Shown piece after piece: positions 27,595-36,762 of a stretch of DNA of 64,000 nucleotides (position 1 is its first letter; the number at the start of each line of letters is the position of its first letter). The notes under the pieces are model-generated. The model saw nothing but the letters and a program-made list of their open reading frames with translations, did no database searches and was not told the origin of the DNA. Source of the stretch: JACMNW01 sp031406155 (GTDB taxonomy: Bacteria; Pseudomonadota; Alphaproteobacteria; Rhodobacterales; Rhodobacteraceae). Position numbers and translations under genes: made by a program. The stretch lies in contig JANOGW010000057.1 in assembly GCA_031406155.1 (NCBI GenBank), forward strand, positions 45,651 through 109,650. The letters run 5' to 3'.

Positions 27595-28091
27595 GCATGC
27601 GCGCCGTAGCGCCGTTTCAGTGCCTCATTGACCGGCGGGGTCACGAACTTTGACACATCCCCGCCAAGGCGGGCGATTTCTTTCACCAGTTTCGATGCAA
27701 TCGCCTGCCGGCGGGCATCAGCCATCATGAACACTGTCTCGATCGACGCATCAAGTGCGCGGTTCATGCCGACCATCTGAAATTCATACTCGAAATCAGC
27801 GACCGCCCGCAGGCCACGCACGATGATCGTGGCCCCGACATCGCGTGCGCAATCGATCAGCAGATTTTCGAACGGATGCACGACGATCTCGCCGCCGGTC
27901 TTCGCGATGATGGCGGCACATTCGGCTTTGACCATGGCCACGCGTTCTTCCAGCGAAAACAGTGGCCCCTTGTCGCGGTTGATGGCCACACCGATCACCA
28001 GGCGGTCAACCAGAGCCATGGCGCGCTGGATGATATCGACGTGCCCCAATGTCACCGGATCAAAGGTGCCAGGATACAGACCAATGCGCAT
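27582..28091 (-). CDS. coaD: Phosphopantetheine adenylyltransferase
   Basis: The fourth step of coenzyme A synthesis. The 169-residue protein starts MRIGLYPGTFDPVTLGHVDI, with TxGH-type T-L-G-H, and has the later MMADARRQAIASKLVKEIAR in place of the ISSTxxR motif. The ATG at 28091 gives the conserved start. It converges with the DUF1127 gene. Confidence 0.95.
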   Translation of the reverse strand: MRIGLYPGTFDPVTLGHVDIIQRAMALVDRLVIGVAINRDKGPLFSLEERVAMVKAECAAIIAKTGGEIVVHPFENLLIDCARDVGATIIVRGLRAVADFEYEFQMVGMNRALDASIETVFMMADARRQAIASKLVKEIARLGGDVSKFVTPPVNEALKRRYGAHAKGA

Positions 28092-28166
28092 GAAGCCCCC
28101 AAAATTCCCGCAACTTACGGCACGCAACTATATTGCGCGCGTCAATGCAAGACGGAAACGCAGGCT

Positions 28167-28601
28167 TCAGAAGCCTTTGATCATGCCCTCGAGCGCGTCT
28201 TTATCTGCTGCAAGCTCCATCAGGCGGGCTTTGACGACATCGCCTATAGAGATCAGTCCGACCATGACGTCGCCCTCCATCACAGGCATGTGGCGAAAGC
28301 GGCCGACGGTCATCTTCTGCAACACATCATCGGTGCGATCATTGCGGCTGCAAGAGACGATCTTGGCTGTCATCATGCTGTCCACGCTGTCGGCAAGGCA
28401 AGCAGCACCCCGCCGCCCCAGTTCGCGCACAATGTCGCGTTCTGACAGGATACCCACCACGCCGCGGCCATCGGGGGAAACGATCAGCGCCCCGATCCGG
28501 CGCGAGGACAGCGTTTCGGCGGCTTTGCCAACCGTCGTGCCAGGCGGGACCGTGATGACCCCGTCATCGGATTTGGACTTCAGGATTTGACTGACAAGCA
28601 T
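28167..28601 (-). CDS. CBS-domain pair protein
   Basis: A 144-residue protein made of two CBS motifs (about 8-60 with RRIGALIVSPDGRGVVGILSERD; about 75-130 with RFRHMPVMEGDVMVGLISIGD). Such stand-alone pairs bind adenosyl ligands and sense energy state. The partner is unknown. It lies 75 bp upstream of coaD and downstream of a LysR gene on the same strand. Confidence 0.88.
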   Translation of the reverse strand: MLVSQILKSKSDDGVITVPPGTTVGKAAETLSSRRIGALIVSPDGRGVVGILSERDIVRELGRRGAACLADSVDSMMTAKIVSCSRNDRTDDVLQKMTVGRFRHMPVMEGDVMVGLISIGDVVKARLMELAADKDALEGMIKGF

Positions 28602-28649
28602 AGTGTCCTCCTTCGTTTTTCTTCACGGTCTGCCCCGATGCAATTTCTG

Positions 28650-29537
28650 TCAAGACAAAGCTTCAAGCCGCTGCACTTCGCGTCTGATCCCATCGGCCAG
28701 ACGACCGGCGAACCGGTTCAACCGATCGGCACGCGCATCATCCGCATGGCGGATCAGCCAGAACGCACGGATCAGATGCACAACCTCGGGCAGTATCTTG
28801 ACCAGTTCGGGGGCTGACGGCAGCGCAAAATCATGCACCACGCCAACCCCAGCCCCGTGGCGCAGCCAGTTCAGTTGTACCGAGACCGAGTTTGACGCCA
28901 GCGGCACCGCCCCTGCCCCGATCTGACCCAGATAATCCAGTTCCTTGTCAAAGATCATGTCGGGAATGTATCCAACAAGGCGATGATCGATGAGCTGTGA
29001 TGGGTCAGTGATTGCCGGATGCGTGGCAAGATAATCGCGGCTTGCGGCCAGATGCAGGTGGTAATCGGTCAGCTTTTGCACGGTCAGGCGGCCTGCCTCG
29101 GGGCGCGATACGGCGATGGCCAGATCAGCCTCGCGCTTTGACAGGTTGAAGACGCGCGGCAGAGCGACGATTTGCACTTCGAGCCCCGGATTTTCGTCAC
29201 AAATGGCAGCCAGCACTTGTGGCAACAGGTAATTCGCACATCCATCAGGTGCGCCAATGCGAATTTGGCCGGTCAGACCTTCAGGCCCGGACAGTGCCTC
29301 ACGCGCGCCCACCATAGCGAACTCTGCCCGCTCGGCATGGGCGGTCAAAGCGGTGCCCTGATCGGTCAGCGTGTAGCCCTGCGGTGATTTCACGAACAGT
29401 CGCGCAGACACCGCCTGTTCCAACCTCGCGATCCGGCGCCCTACGGTGGCGGGATCCAGCTTTAACCGCTTTCCCGCGGCAGACAGGCTTTCCGTGCGGG
29501 CAACTGCCAGAAAAATACGAAGATCGTCCCAATCCAT
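28650..29537 (-). CDS. LysR-family regulator, divergent from mmsA
   Basis: A 295-residue regulator with the winged-helix LAVARTESLSAAGKRLKLDPATVGRRI (quoted by position about 8-35) and a substrate-binding-fold effector domain. Its divergent position, 99 bp from mmsA, makes it the likely regulator of that gene. The ATG at 29537 gives MDWDDLRIFLAVA, the usual LysR start; the in-frame ATG at 29552 is less likely. Confidence 0.87.
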   Translation of the reverse strand: MDWDDLRIFLAVARTESLSAAGKRLKLDPATVGRRIARLEQAVSARLFVKSPQGYTLTDQGTALTAHAERAEFAMVGAREALSGPEGLTGQIRIGAPDGCANYLLPQVLAAICDENPGLEVQIVALPRVFNLSKREADLAIAVSRPEAGRLTVQKLTDYHLHLAASRDYLATHPAITDPSQLIDHRLVGYIPDMIFDKELDYLGQIGAGAVPLASNSVSVQLNWLRHGAGVGVVHDFALPSAPELVKILPEVVHLIRAFWLIRHADDARADRLNRFAGRLADGIRREVQRLEALS

Positions 29538-29636
29538 GACCTGCCCCTGCATTCATGCAAAACCCTTTTGAAATATTGCCTCTGTTTCAAGCGTTTTTGC
29601 AAGGATACGCTGCAACGACCAAAAGGGAGAGTTGCA

Positions 29637-31136
29637 ATGAAAGAGATCGGTCACTGGATCAATGGCAAGATGGTTGCGGGAAAATCAGGCAAGTTTGCCG
29701 ATGTGTTCAACCCTGCCACCGGCGAAGTACAGGCACAGGTGGCTTTGGCCTCTGCTGCCGAACTGGACGCAGCCGTCGCAGATGCCGCAATAGCGCAGGT
29801 GAAATGGGGTGCGACCAACCCGCAGCGCCGTGCGCGCGTAATGATGGAAATGGTGCGCTTGTTGAACCGCGACATGCAGGCGCTGGCTGAGGCTTTGTCA
29901 TCGGAACATGGCAAGACCATTCCCGATGCCAAGGGCGATATCCAGCGCGGCCTCGAAGTGATCGAATACTGCATCGGTGCCCCCCAGATGCTGAAAGGCG
30001 AGTTTACCGACAGTGCCGGGCCGGGCATCGACATGTATTCCATGCGCCAGCCGTTGGGCGTTGCCGCTGGCATCACGCCGTTCAACTTTCCGGCGATGAT
30101 CCCGATGTGGAAGATGGGGCCGGCGCTGGCCTGTGGCAACGCCTTCATCCTCAAACCATCGGAACGCGCGCCGACGGTGCCGATGATGCTGGCCCAACTG
30201 ATGCAGGAGGCGGGTCTGCCGGACGGCGTGTTGCAGGTGATCAACGGCGACAAGGTGTCGGTTGATGCGATCCTCGACAATCCGACCATTGCCGGGATCG
30301 GCTTTGTCGGGTCGACCCCGATTGCGGAGTATATTTACGGGCGCGGCTGTTCGAACGGCAAGCGGGTACAGTGCTTTGGTGGCGCCAAGAACCACATGAT
30401 CATCATGCCGGACGCCGATCTTGATCTGGCCGCTGATGCATTGGTCGGGGCGGGCTACGGCGCTGCGGGTGAGCGGTGCATGGCGATTTCAGTCGCGGTT
30501 CCGGTTGGCGATGCCACGGCGGATGCGTTGATCGAGCGTCTGATCCCGCGCATCGAGAAGCTGAAGGTCGGCCCCTATACCGGCGGCAATGATGTGGATT
30601 ACGGCCCGGTCGTGACCGGGGCTGCCAAGGCCAACATCCTGCGACTGGTGGAAAGTGGCGTGGCAGACGGGGCCAAACTGGTGGTCGACGGGCGCGGCTT
30701 CAAGTTACAGGGCTATGAAGACGGCTTTTTTGTCGGGCCACACCTGTTTGACCATGTGACAACCGACATGGAAATCTACCGAAAAGAGATTTTTGGCCCG
30801 GTTCTAAGCACTGTACGTGCCCGGACCTATGAAGAAGCCCTTAAAATCGCGATGGACAACGAATATGGCAACGGCACCGCGATCTTTACCCGCGATGGCG
30901 ATACGGCGCGCGATTTCGCCAACCGGATCAACGTCGGAATGATCGGGATCAATGTGCCCATTCCCGTGCCACTGGCGTACCACACCTTTGGTGGCTGGAA
31001 GAAATCGGCTTTCGGGGATCTGAACCAGCACGGGCCAGACAGCTTCCGGTTCTACACCCGCACCAAGACTATCACGTCGCGCTGGCCGTCGGGGATCAAG
31101 GAAGGTGCCAGCCTGAACTTCAGGCCGATGGAGTGA
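29637..31136 (+). CDS. mmsA: CoA-acylating methylmalonate-semialdehyde dehydrogenase
   Basis: Oxidises methylmalonate or malonate semialdehyde to propionyl- or acetyl-CoA in valine and inositol breakdown. The 499-residue aldehyde dehydrogenase has the catalytic Cys in AAGERCMAIS and the family start EIGHWINGKMVAGKSGKF. The ATG at 29637 follows AAGGGAGA. It has its own terminator, so it is a single-gene unit paired with the LysR gene. Confidence 0.93.
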   Translation: MKEIGHWINGKMVAGKSGKFADVFNPATGEVQAQVALASAAELDAAVADAAIAQVKWGATNPQRRARVMMEMVRLLNRDMQALAEALSSEHGKTIPDAKGDIQRGLEVIEYCIGAPQMLKGEFTDSAGPGIDMYSMRQPLGVAAGITPFNFPAMIPMWKMGPALACGNAFILKPSERAPTVPMMLAQLMQEAGLPDGVLQVINGDKVSVDAILDNPTIAGIGFVGSTPIAEYIYGRGCSNGKRVQCFGGAKNHMIIMPDADLDLAADALVGAGYGAAGERCMAISVAVPVGDATADALIERLIPRIEKLKVGPYTGGNDVDYGPVVTGAAKANILRLVESGVADGAKLVVDGRGFKLQGYEDGFFVGPHLFDHVTTDMEIYRKEIFGPVLSTVRARTYEEALKIAMDNEYGNGTAIFTRDGDTARDFANRINVGMIGINVPIPVPLAYHTFGGWKKSAFGDLNQHGPDSFRFYTRTKTITSRWPSGIKEGASLNFRPME

Positions 31137-31157
31137 CAGACCGCGCCCACAAATGAC

Positions 31158-31182
31158 AAGAGAGGGGCGCTGCCCCTCTCTT
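31158..31182. terminator. Terminator between mmsA and the first VPLPA gene
   Basis: AAGAGAGGGGC (31158-31168) and GCCCCTCTCTT (31172-31182) form an 11-bp perfect stem with a 3-nt loop. The outer T/A pairs extend it, so it can stop both converging transcripts. Confidence 0.8.
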
Positions 31183-31206
31183 AAAGCTCGTGACTATTGA
31201 CTGAAT

Positions 31207-31782
31207 TCAAACCGTAACACGTCTGCGGCGCAGCGCAACCAACCCAGTCAGACCGGCCAGCAGCATCAAACCAGCAGCGGGTAGCGGCACCGCAGACGGC
31301 ACAACTGCGTAGTAGACCGAAGCATGCGACAGGTTCTTGCCGATGGTCACGCAGCCTTTGGTACTGCAACGTTCACGTGTGATACTCCACGTCCCGGACA
31401 AGGCTGCGACCATATCATTCAGCAAGAACGCACCGAATTTGTGCCCCGACTTCAGGACAATCATCAGCGGTCCAAGACCGGCATAGCTGCTAACCGACCA
31501 AGTGCCCGACGACGACCCGCCACCGGTGAAACCCGCGCCAATTGACCCGTCCCCAGCGGTCGGATCTGTTGACGCACCGACTTCCCAGCTCGTCAAACCA
31601 AAGAAATCCAGGTCTTTCGCCGCAATCCCCTTCTTACCAAGATCATTGCCCAACACGCATTGCGCACCAACGGCGTCGTTGAGTGTAAACGACACTGTGT
31701 CCAGCGTACAGGTCGCAGCTTCGACGGAAGACCCCAAACAGAAAAAGGCTGCCAGAGCCGCGAAATACATTTTTGTTCTCAT
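31207..31782 (-). CDS. VPLPA-CTERM secreted protein, copy 1
   Basis: A 191-residue export protein. The N-terminal signal peptide MRTKMYFAALAAFFCLGSSV ends before CTLDTVSFTL. The C-terminus VPLPAAGLMLLAGLTGL followed by an Arg cluster is the PEP-CTERM-like VPLPA sorting signal, cut and anchored by an exosortase. The body pairs with the neighbour at 32097-32690, sharing HASVYY and LMIVLKSG. The surface role is unknown. AAGGTG precedes the ATG. Confidence 0.85.
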   Translation of the reverse strand: MRTKMYFAALAAFFCLGSSVEAATCTLDTVSFTLNDAVGAQCVLGNDLGKKGIAAKDLDFFGLTSWEVGASTDPTAGDGSIGAGFTGGGSSSGTWSVSSYAGLGPLMIVLKSGHKFGAFLLNDMVAALSGTWSITRERCSTKGCVTIGKNLSHASVYYAVVPSAVPLPAAGLMLLAGLTGLVALRRRRVTV

Positions 31783-32096
31783 CAAGATCACCTTTTAATA
31801 AAGAGAAGCAGGATTTGTCTAAGTACAAGATATAGAAGTGCACAAGCTTAGACGAGTGGATTTTGCGGAATGTCCGTAAATACAATCCTTGCGTGTGCGT
31901 CGTTCTTGTTCAGTCAGGGACGTACCCCAAACGCACCGGTTTTGTTTCAATTCTGTCACTAATGTGTTCGTAACAGGGACACCAACATGATGGTCCTCGC
32001 CGGATCGATACCGAATCTGCTCGCAATGAAAGGGGTGTCACGCAAAAAAGAGGGGGTATGAGACCCCTCTTTCCGTACGTTTGAGCCTCTGTGGTA
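31783..32096. other. Intergenic region between the two VPLPA genes
   Basis: No gene is supported in this 314-bp stretch. The only clear structure is the terminator of copy 2 (32047-32072); the remaining 240 bp is AT-richer than its surroundings and presumably holds the copy 1 promoter, which I cannot place. Confidence 0.6.
32044..32072 (-). terminator. Terminator after VPLPA copy 2
   Basis: AAAGAGGGG (32047-32055) pairs with CCCCTCTTT (32064-32072); on the minus strand a run of T follows. Confidence 0.8.
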
Positions 32097-32690
32097 TCAG
32101 GCCGACCGGCGCTTCCGGCGCAGGGCGGCGAGGCCACCCAACGCGCCAAGCAGCAGCAGACCTGCCGTCGGCAGCGGCACAGGCGCAGGCGCGCCATTAT
32201 AGTAGACGGATGCGTGTGACAGCGCTTTCGGCGTGTCCCGGCAGCCATTCCGGTTGCACTTCTGTTCTGAAATGTTCCAGCGCCCAGACAACCCGCTGAT
32301 CGCCTCGGTCAACAGGAATGCTGCAAATTGCGGACCCGACTTCAGCACGATCATCAGGGGATTGTACCCATTGTAGCTGGCGACCGACCACAGACCGGAC
32401 GATGCGTTTACGATCGGAACATCGGTTCCAAAGGTCACCGACCCATCCCCGGCAGAGGCGTCAGTGGAATCGCCAATACCCCAACCCGTCAAGCCAAAAA
32501 ATGCCAAATCGTTTGCCACAATGCCATTGTTGCCAAGATCGTTGCCCGCCACACACGTTGCTGCAGATGACGCAACCAAAGTGAATGACACGCTGTTAAT
32601 GGTGCAGGTTGCCGCACTTGCCGCCGACCCGATAACCAATGCGGTAAAAATCGATCCTGCAAATCCCGCGAAAGCCAATTTCATTTTCAT
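32097..32690 (-). CDS. VPLPA-CTERM secreted protein, copy 2
   Basis: A 197-residue paralogue of the previous gene. It has a signal peptide (MKMKLAFAGFAGSIFTALVI), a mature start CTINSVSFTL, shared blocks GNDLGNNG, FFGLTGWGIG, YNPLMIVLKSG and SHASVYY, and the sorting tail VPLPTAGLLLLGALGGLAAL plus an Arg cluster. Both copies keep a C-terminal Cys pair (ISEQKCNRNGC / ITRERCSTKGC). Each has its own terminator, so they are duplicated rather than co-transcribed. Confidence 0.85.
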   Translation of the reverse strand: MKMKLAFAGFAGSIFTALVIGSAASAATCTINSVSFTLVASSAATCVAGNDLGNNGIVANDLAFFGLTGWGIGDSTDASAGDGSVTFGTDVPIVNASSGLWSVASYNGYNPLMIVLKSGPQFAAFLLTEAISGLSGRWNISEQKCNRNGCRDTPKALSHASVYYNGAPAPVPLPTAGLLLLGALGGLAALRRKRRSA

Positions 32691-33075
32691 ACTCTTTACC
32701 CTTTTGTGAACGGCTTACCAAATATGGCAAAACTACTGCAATACTTGGGAAAAGTCGCCGAAATTCGCGGAAGAGCCTCGATTTTGCAACCTTGGGTCGA
32801 ACACCTGAACTTCCCGTCATCTGACGGCCAAACTGCCCGGACAGCGTTGAGACCGAACGAAAGACCAATGCATTGTGCTGACCTGAACTGTCGCATTTGC
32901 GGAAACAGCGGTGCATTGCGCTGCTCCACACCACTGCCACTGATTCGCCGCAATGGCGACGATGAAAGGCAGGGTCGTGGTACCGCCTTCCCTGTGCCCC
33001 GAGGTGGCAAAGCGCCATTGCCGTGTGGCACTCCAGCCGTTAGACGGTGGCTTGCAGCCGCCTTGAGGATCGCCG
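32691..33075. other. 385-bp gap with no supported gene
   Basis: Open frames here lack ribosome sites and recognisable protein content. The sequence contains imperfect repeats of its own words, such as TGCATTGTGCTG near 32872 and TGCATTGCGCTG near 32911, and looks like decayed or spacer DNA of a type frequent in Rhodobacterales intergenes. Confidence 0.4.
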
Positions 33076-34290
33076 ATGTACCGTGTTTCGCCGTCCATAT
33101 CGGCATTCGCCTGGGCTTTGCTCACGGGCATCGCAGTTGCGACGTTTTGGGCCAACCTGTCACCCGCAAGCTATTATGATGCCATCGAATGGCGGTTGGC
33201 TGACTTGCCGTTACCGGGATGGATGGCGCAAACGCCGCCGATCCTGACGCCGCTGAAGATTGTCGGTGACGGGTTGATGGCGTTCTTCATGTTTTTTGTT
33301 GGCAAGGAATTGTGGGAGTCGCTGGTTCTGGAACGCGGTGCGCTTAGCGGGCGGCGCGCTCTGGTACCGATGGGGCTGTCGGCCGGGGCAATGCTGGGGG
33401 CATCGATCCTGTGGATACTGGCCGCGTCGATGATCGAGACGGCGGAAGAAGCATCCTATGCAACCGGCTGGGTGGTGCCGCTGGGGTCGGATGTGGTGCT
33501 GTGTTATCTGATGGGCCGATGGGTGTTCGGGCCCGGGCACATGGCCCTGCACCTGCTGTTGTTGTTGACCATTTCGGCCGATGTCACCGGACTGCTGGCC
33601 TTGGGCCTTTTCGCCCCGGATACATCAGTTCGCGTGATATGGCTGGCGTTGCCTCTGATCGCGAGCGTCGGCGTCTGGGCGATTGCAGGGCGACGGCCTG
33701 ATGACGCCGCATCAGAGCGACGCAAACGCAAGACACTGCTTTTGTGGCCCTATGTGGTGGCGGGCGTCGTCAGCTGGGTTGGTGTCGCCGCATCCGGGCT
33801 GCCGCCGGCTTTGGGGCTGTTGCCGATCATTCCGGCAATCGCCCATGCCGACCGGGCCTTTGGCCTTTTCGCCGAGGCGGAGGAATTGCTGCACGACCCG
33901 CTTAACCGGCTTGCGCATGTCTTGATCCGTCCGTTGGGTATCATTTTGTTCCTTTTCGGGCTGACCTTCGGCGGCATCGATCTTGCTGCTTTCGGCCCGA
34001 CCACCGTTGTCGTGCTGGCAGCTTTGTGGATCGGCAAACCTTTGGGTCTGGTCGCTGCCTGGATCTTGTTCGAACGGCTGGCGGGTCTGCACTTGCCGCA
34101 CGGGCTGGTGCGCCGGGATCTGTTTCTGATCGCCTTGATCTTGGGGATTGGGTTCACCGTCCCGGTGCTGGCCATTGGCCGGGCCCTGCCAGGGGGGGTC
34201 ATGCAGGAAGCGGCTCGCCTTGGTTTTGCAATCAGCCTGCTTGCAGCACCGATGGCGCTGATCCTCTCACGCCGACGGTTCAAACGCTGA
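33076..34290 (+). CDS. NhaA-family Na+/H+ antiporter homologue, divergent
   Basis: A 404-residue protein with about 11 predicted membrane helices in NhaA order. The family helix IV region appears as VVPLGSDVVLCYLMG, and helix V, where E. coli NhaA has the paired Asp163-Asp164, reads TISADVTGLLAL, with only one aspartate. One of the two cation-binding acids is therefore missing, so activity or stoichiometry may differ. The ATG at 33076 follows GAGG. It is isolated, upstream of the capsule genes. Confidence 0.8.
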   Translation: MYRVSPSISAFAWALLTGIAVATFWANLSPASYYDAIEWRLADLPLPGWMAQTPPILTPLKIVGDGLMAFFMFFVGKELWESLVLERGALSGRRALVPMGLSAGAMLGASILWILAASMIETAEEASYATGWVVPLGSDVVLCYLMGRWVFGPGHMALHLLLLLTISADVTGLLALGLFAPDTSVRVIWLALPLIASVGVWAIAGRRPDDAASERRKRKTLLLWPYVVAGVVSWVGVAASGLPPALGLLPIIPAIAHADRAFGLFAEAEELLHDPLNRLAHVLIRPLGIILFLFGLTFGGIDLAAFGPTTVVVLAALWIGKPLGLVAAWILFERLAGLHLPHGLVRRDLFLIALILGIGFTVPVLAIGRALPGGVMQEAARLGFAISLLAAPMALILSRRRFKR

Positions 34291-34428
34291 CCCACTGCCC
34301 TGAATTGCAAAGGCGTTGTAATGGCGCGTTATTTTCGACATACTGCCGACAAAATCCGACGTTATCGCATCAGCCAGCGGCAGTCGCGGGCGGCAAAGAA
34401 AAAAACTGGCCTTAAGACATGTCAGGTA

Positions 34429-34446
34429 TCAGGGGCAAAACCCTGA
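34429..34446 (+). promoter_or_regulatory. Palindrome before the capsule-export genes
   Basis: TCAGGG-GCAAAA-CCCTGA is a perfect 6-bp inverted repeat 30 bp upstream of the KpsT-like start. It may be an operator or a leader hairpin. Confidence 0.3.
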
Positions 34447-34475
34447 GCAGGTGGGGCGCAGACCATGAGACAGGC

Positions 34476-35129
34476 ATGATCGAGTTTCAAAATGTCAGCA
34501 AGTCCTTCTGGACGGGCAAACAACGCAAAGTCATTCTCGACCGCGCGTCGTTTCGCGTGGAATTGGGCAATTCCTTGGGCATTCTGGCCGCAAACGGCAC
34601 CGGAAAGACAACGATCATCAACATGATGGCCGGGCTTGAAAAGCCTGACGAAGGCACGATTACCCGCAAATCACGGATATCCTTTCCGCTGGGCTTCATG
34701 GGGGGGGTCGTGTCAAAACACACCGCAACCGAAAATTCCCGCTATATCGCGCGCCTTTACGGCCTTGATCCCGACTATGTCGAAGGCTTTTGCCGCTGGC
34801 TGTGCGGGCTGGACGAATACTTCGACATGCCGCTTGCGGTTTACAGTTCGGGGATGAAAGCCAGATTTTCATTTTCGCTGATGCTGGCGCTGGAATTTGA
34901 CATATACCTGATCGATGAAGGCATGCCTGCCTCGACGGATGTCGAGTTCAACCGCAAGGCCGGATCGTTGCTGCGCGACAGGATGAAGGATGCAACGGTT
35001 GTGATCGTGTCGCACCAGGCGCAAACGCTGGAAAAATTCTGCCGCTCTGCCGCAGTGCTGAAAAATGGCCAATTGTACATGTTCGAAACGCTGGAAGAGG
35101 CTAGACGACTTTATGACTATGAAAGTTAA
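34476..35129 (+). CDS. Capsule polysaccharide export ATP-binding protein (KpsT-like)
   Basis: The nucleotide-binding subunit of an ABC-2 polysaccharide exporter. The 217-residue protein has a Walker A variant ILAANGTGKTT, a signature AVYSSGMKARFSF and Walker B FDIYLIDEGMP, all typical of KpsT/BexA. The ATG at 34476 (MIEFQNVSKSF) is chosen over a longer frame. The permease (KpsM) is not in the window, so it must be encoded elsewhere. It overlaps the next gene by 17 bp. Confidence 0.87.
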   Translation: MIEFQNVSKSFWTGKQRKVILDRASFRVELGNSLGILAANGTGKTTIINMMAGLEKPDEGTITRKSRISFPLGFMGGVVSKHTATENSRYIARLYGLDPDYVEGFCRWLCGLDEYFDMPLAVYSSGMKARFSFSLMLALEFDIYLIDEGMPASTDVEFNRKAGSLLRDRMKDATVVIVSHQAQTLEKFCRSAAVLKNGQLYMFETLEEARRLYDYES

Positions 35130-36753
35130 GGCCAACAGGTTTCGCATCCGCAGGACCGATCCTGCGACGGCAGGTCCACTGCCGCGCGACAGCGTGGACG
35201 ATATGCTGACAGCGATGGATGACGGTTTCGGGCCGGAGCCATTTCCAACCGCGCGCGCCGCCGACCCGGTTCCGCCGCGTGCTGACCCCGCGACCGAGAC
35301 TGCACTTGATGCGATCCGCCGTGAGGGGCTGACGGGTCGGCAGTTGCGGCTTGCGCGCCGCGTAGCGATGAAGAACGGCTTGCCCGCGACATCCGATTTT
35401 GACGCTGTCCGCTTGCTGCGCGCCGCCGGGATCGACCCGTTCCAACGCAATTCGATGCTTGAGCTTGTCGCATCCGAAGGGGCGACTGCCCCGCCCCCGC
35501 AACAGTCACCTTCGCGCGACATGCAACCAGCCACGGGAACTGCCAACCGGCTGCCGCAAGTCACCAAGCCGTTGAACCTGCCGTCCACCGGGCAACGGGC
35601 AGAACAATCGCTGGCAGCGGATGTGATGAAGATTCAGCGCGACATGGCGCGGCGCCGGAAACGCAAGCTGGCTATGATGTGCCTCCGGCTGTTCATCTTC
35701 GTGCTGCTGCCGACCATTCTAGCCGGCGTGTATTTCTATTCCGTCGCGACGCCGATGTACGCGACGCGGACCGAATTCGTGATCCAGCAGGCCGAACCGA
35801 AAGGCACCGGTATCGGCGGGCTGTTCAGTGGCACGCAATTTGCAACCTCGCAGGATTCCATCGCCGTCCAGGGCTACTTGCAATCTCGCGATGCGATGCA
35901 ACGGCTCGACGCCGATCTGGGGTTTCGGCAGCATTTCAAGCAGCCCAACATTGATGCACTTCAAAGGCTTGCGCCGGATGCCACGTCAGAGGCGACCTAC
36001 AAGCTGTATAAAAGATTCGTAAAAATTGCCTATGATCCGACCGAAGGCCTGATCCGGATGGATGTAATTGCGGCGGATCCCAAATCGGCCGCTGCATTTG
36101 CGCGGGCACTGATCGGTTATGCCGAGGAACAGGTTGATGATCTGACCAAGCGCCTGCGCGAAGACCAGATGAAGGGGTCGCGCGAAAGTTACGGCGAGTC
36201 GGAAGCGAACATGCTGGCGGCACAGCGGAAAGTTGTCGAACTTCAGGAGAAATACAAGATCCTGTCGTCCGAAGCCGAGGCATTACTGATCACGCAGCAG
36301 GTCTCGATCCTTGAGGCGCGACTGTCCCAAGACAGGCTTTCGCTGGCCGAGATGGAGGCGAACGAGCAGCCGAACCAGGCCAGAATGGAGCCGTTGAAAC
36401 GCCATATGGAGGCGTTGCAGACTGAAATCAGCAGCCTGCGGTCACAACTGACCGAAGGCAGTGATGGCGGTCTGTCGCTGGCGCAGGTCCAAAGCGAGTT
36501 GTTGGTCGCGCAGGCGAATGTCGAGATACGGCAGATGCTGCTTGGGCAATCATTGCAATCGCTTGAAACTTCCCGGATCGAGGCGAACAGGCAGGTGCGC
36601 TACCTTTCGCTGTCGGTCAGCCCGGTGGAACCCGATGAAGCGGCGTTCCCGCGGGCGTTTGAAAACACACTGGTGGCAATGATGATCTTTGCCGGCATAT
36701 ATCTGATGATCTCGATGACCGCGTCGATCTTGCGCGAACAGGTCTCGGCGTAA
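35113..36753 (+). CDS. Capsule export inner-membrane protein (KpsE/BexC/CtrB-like)
   Basis: A 546-residue polysaccharide co-polymerase. Unlike the usual 370-420 residues, it has a polar, Pro/Ala-rich cytoplasmic head of about 185 residues, then a first membrane helix (LFIFVLLPTILAGVYFYSV), a long periplasmic coiled coil (about 330-480) and a second helix (MMIFAGIYLMISMTASIL). It couples the ABC exporter to the outer-membrane channel. ATGs at 35113 and 35119 are both possible. Confidence 0.85.
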   Translation: MTMKVKANRFRIRRTDPATAGPLPRDSVDDMLTAMDDGFGPEPFPTARAADPVPPRADPATETALDAIRREGLTGRQLRLARRVAMKNGLPATSDFDAVRLLRAAGIDPFQRNSMLELVASEGATAPPPQQSPSRDMQPATGTANRLPQVTKPLNLPSTGQRAEQSLAADVMKIQRDMARRRKRKLAMMCLRLFIFVLLPTILAGVYFYSVATPMYATRTEFVIQQAEPKGTGIGGLFSGTQFATSQDSIAVQGYLQSRDAMQRLDADLGFRQHFKQPNIDALQRLAPDATSEATYKLYKRFVKIAYDPTEGLIRMDVIAADPKSAAAFARALIGYAEEQVDDLTKRLREDQMKGSRESYGESEANMLAAQRKVVELQEKYKILSSEAEALLITQQVSILEARLSQDRLSLAEMEANEQPNQARMEPLKRHMEALQTEISSLRSQLTEGSDGGLSLAQVQSELLVAQANVEIRQMLLGQSLQSLETSRIEANRQVRYLSLSVSPVEPDEAAFPRAFENTLVAMMIFAGIYLMISMTASILREQVSA

Positions 36754-36762
36754 GGGGTGGCA

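Noticed and set aside
32706..33179. Plus-strand frame of 157 codons in the gap before the NhaA homologue
   Set aside because: It overlaps the true NhaA start out of frame, has no ribosome site and a composition unlike real proteins here.
34321..34446. Possible 41-residue basic peptide before the KpsT-like gene
   Set aside because: Starts ATGGCGCGT and is Lys/Arg-rich, but has no ribosome site and ends inside the palindrome at 34429-34446; not enough support.
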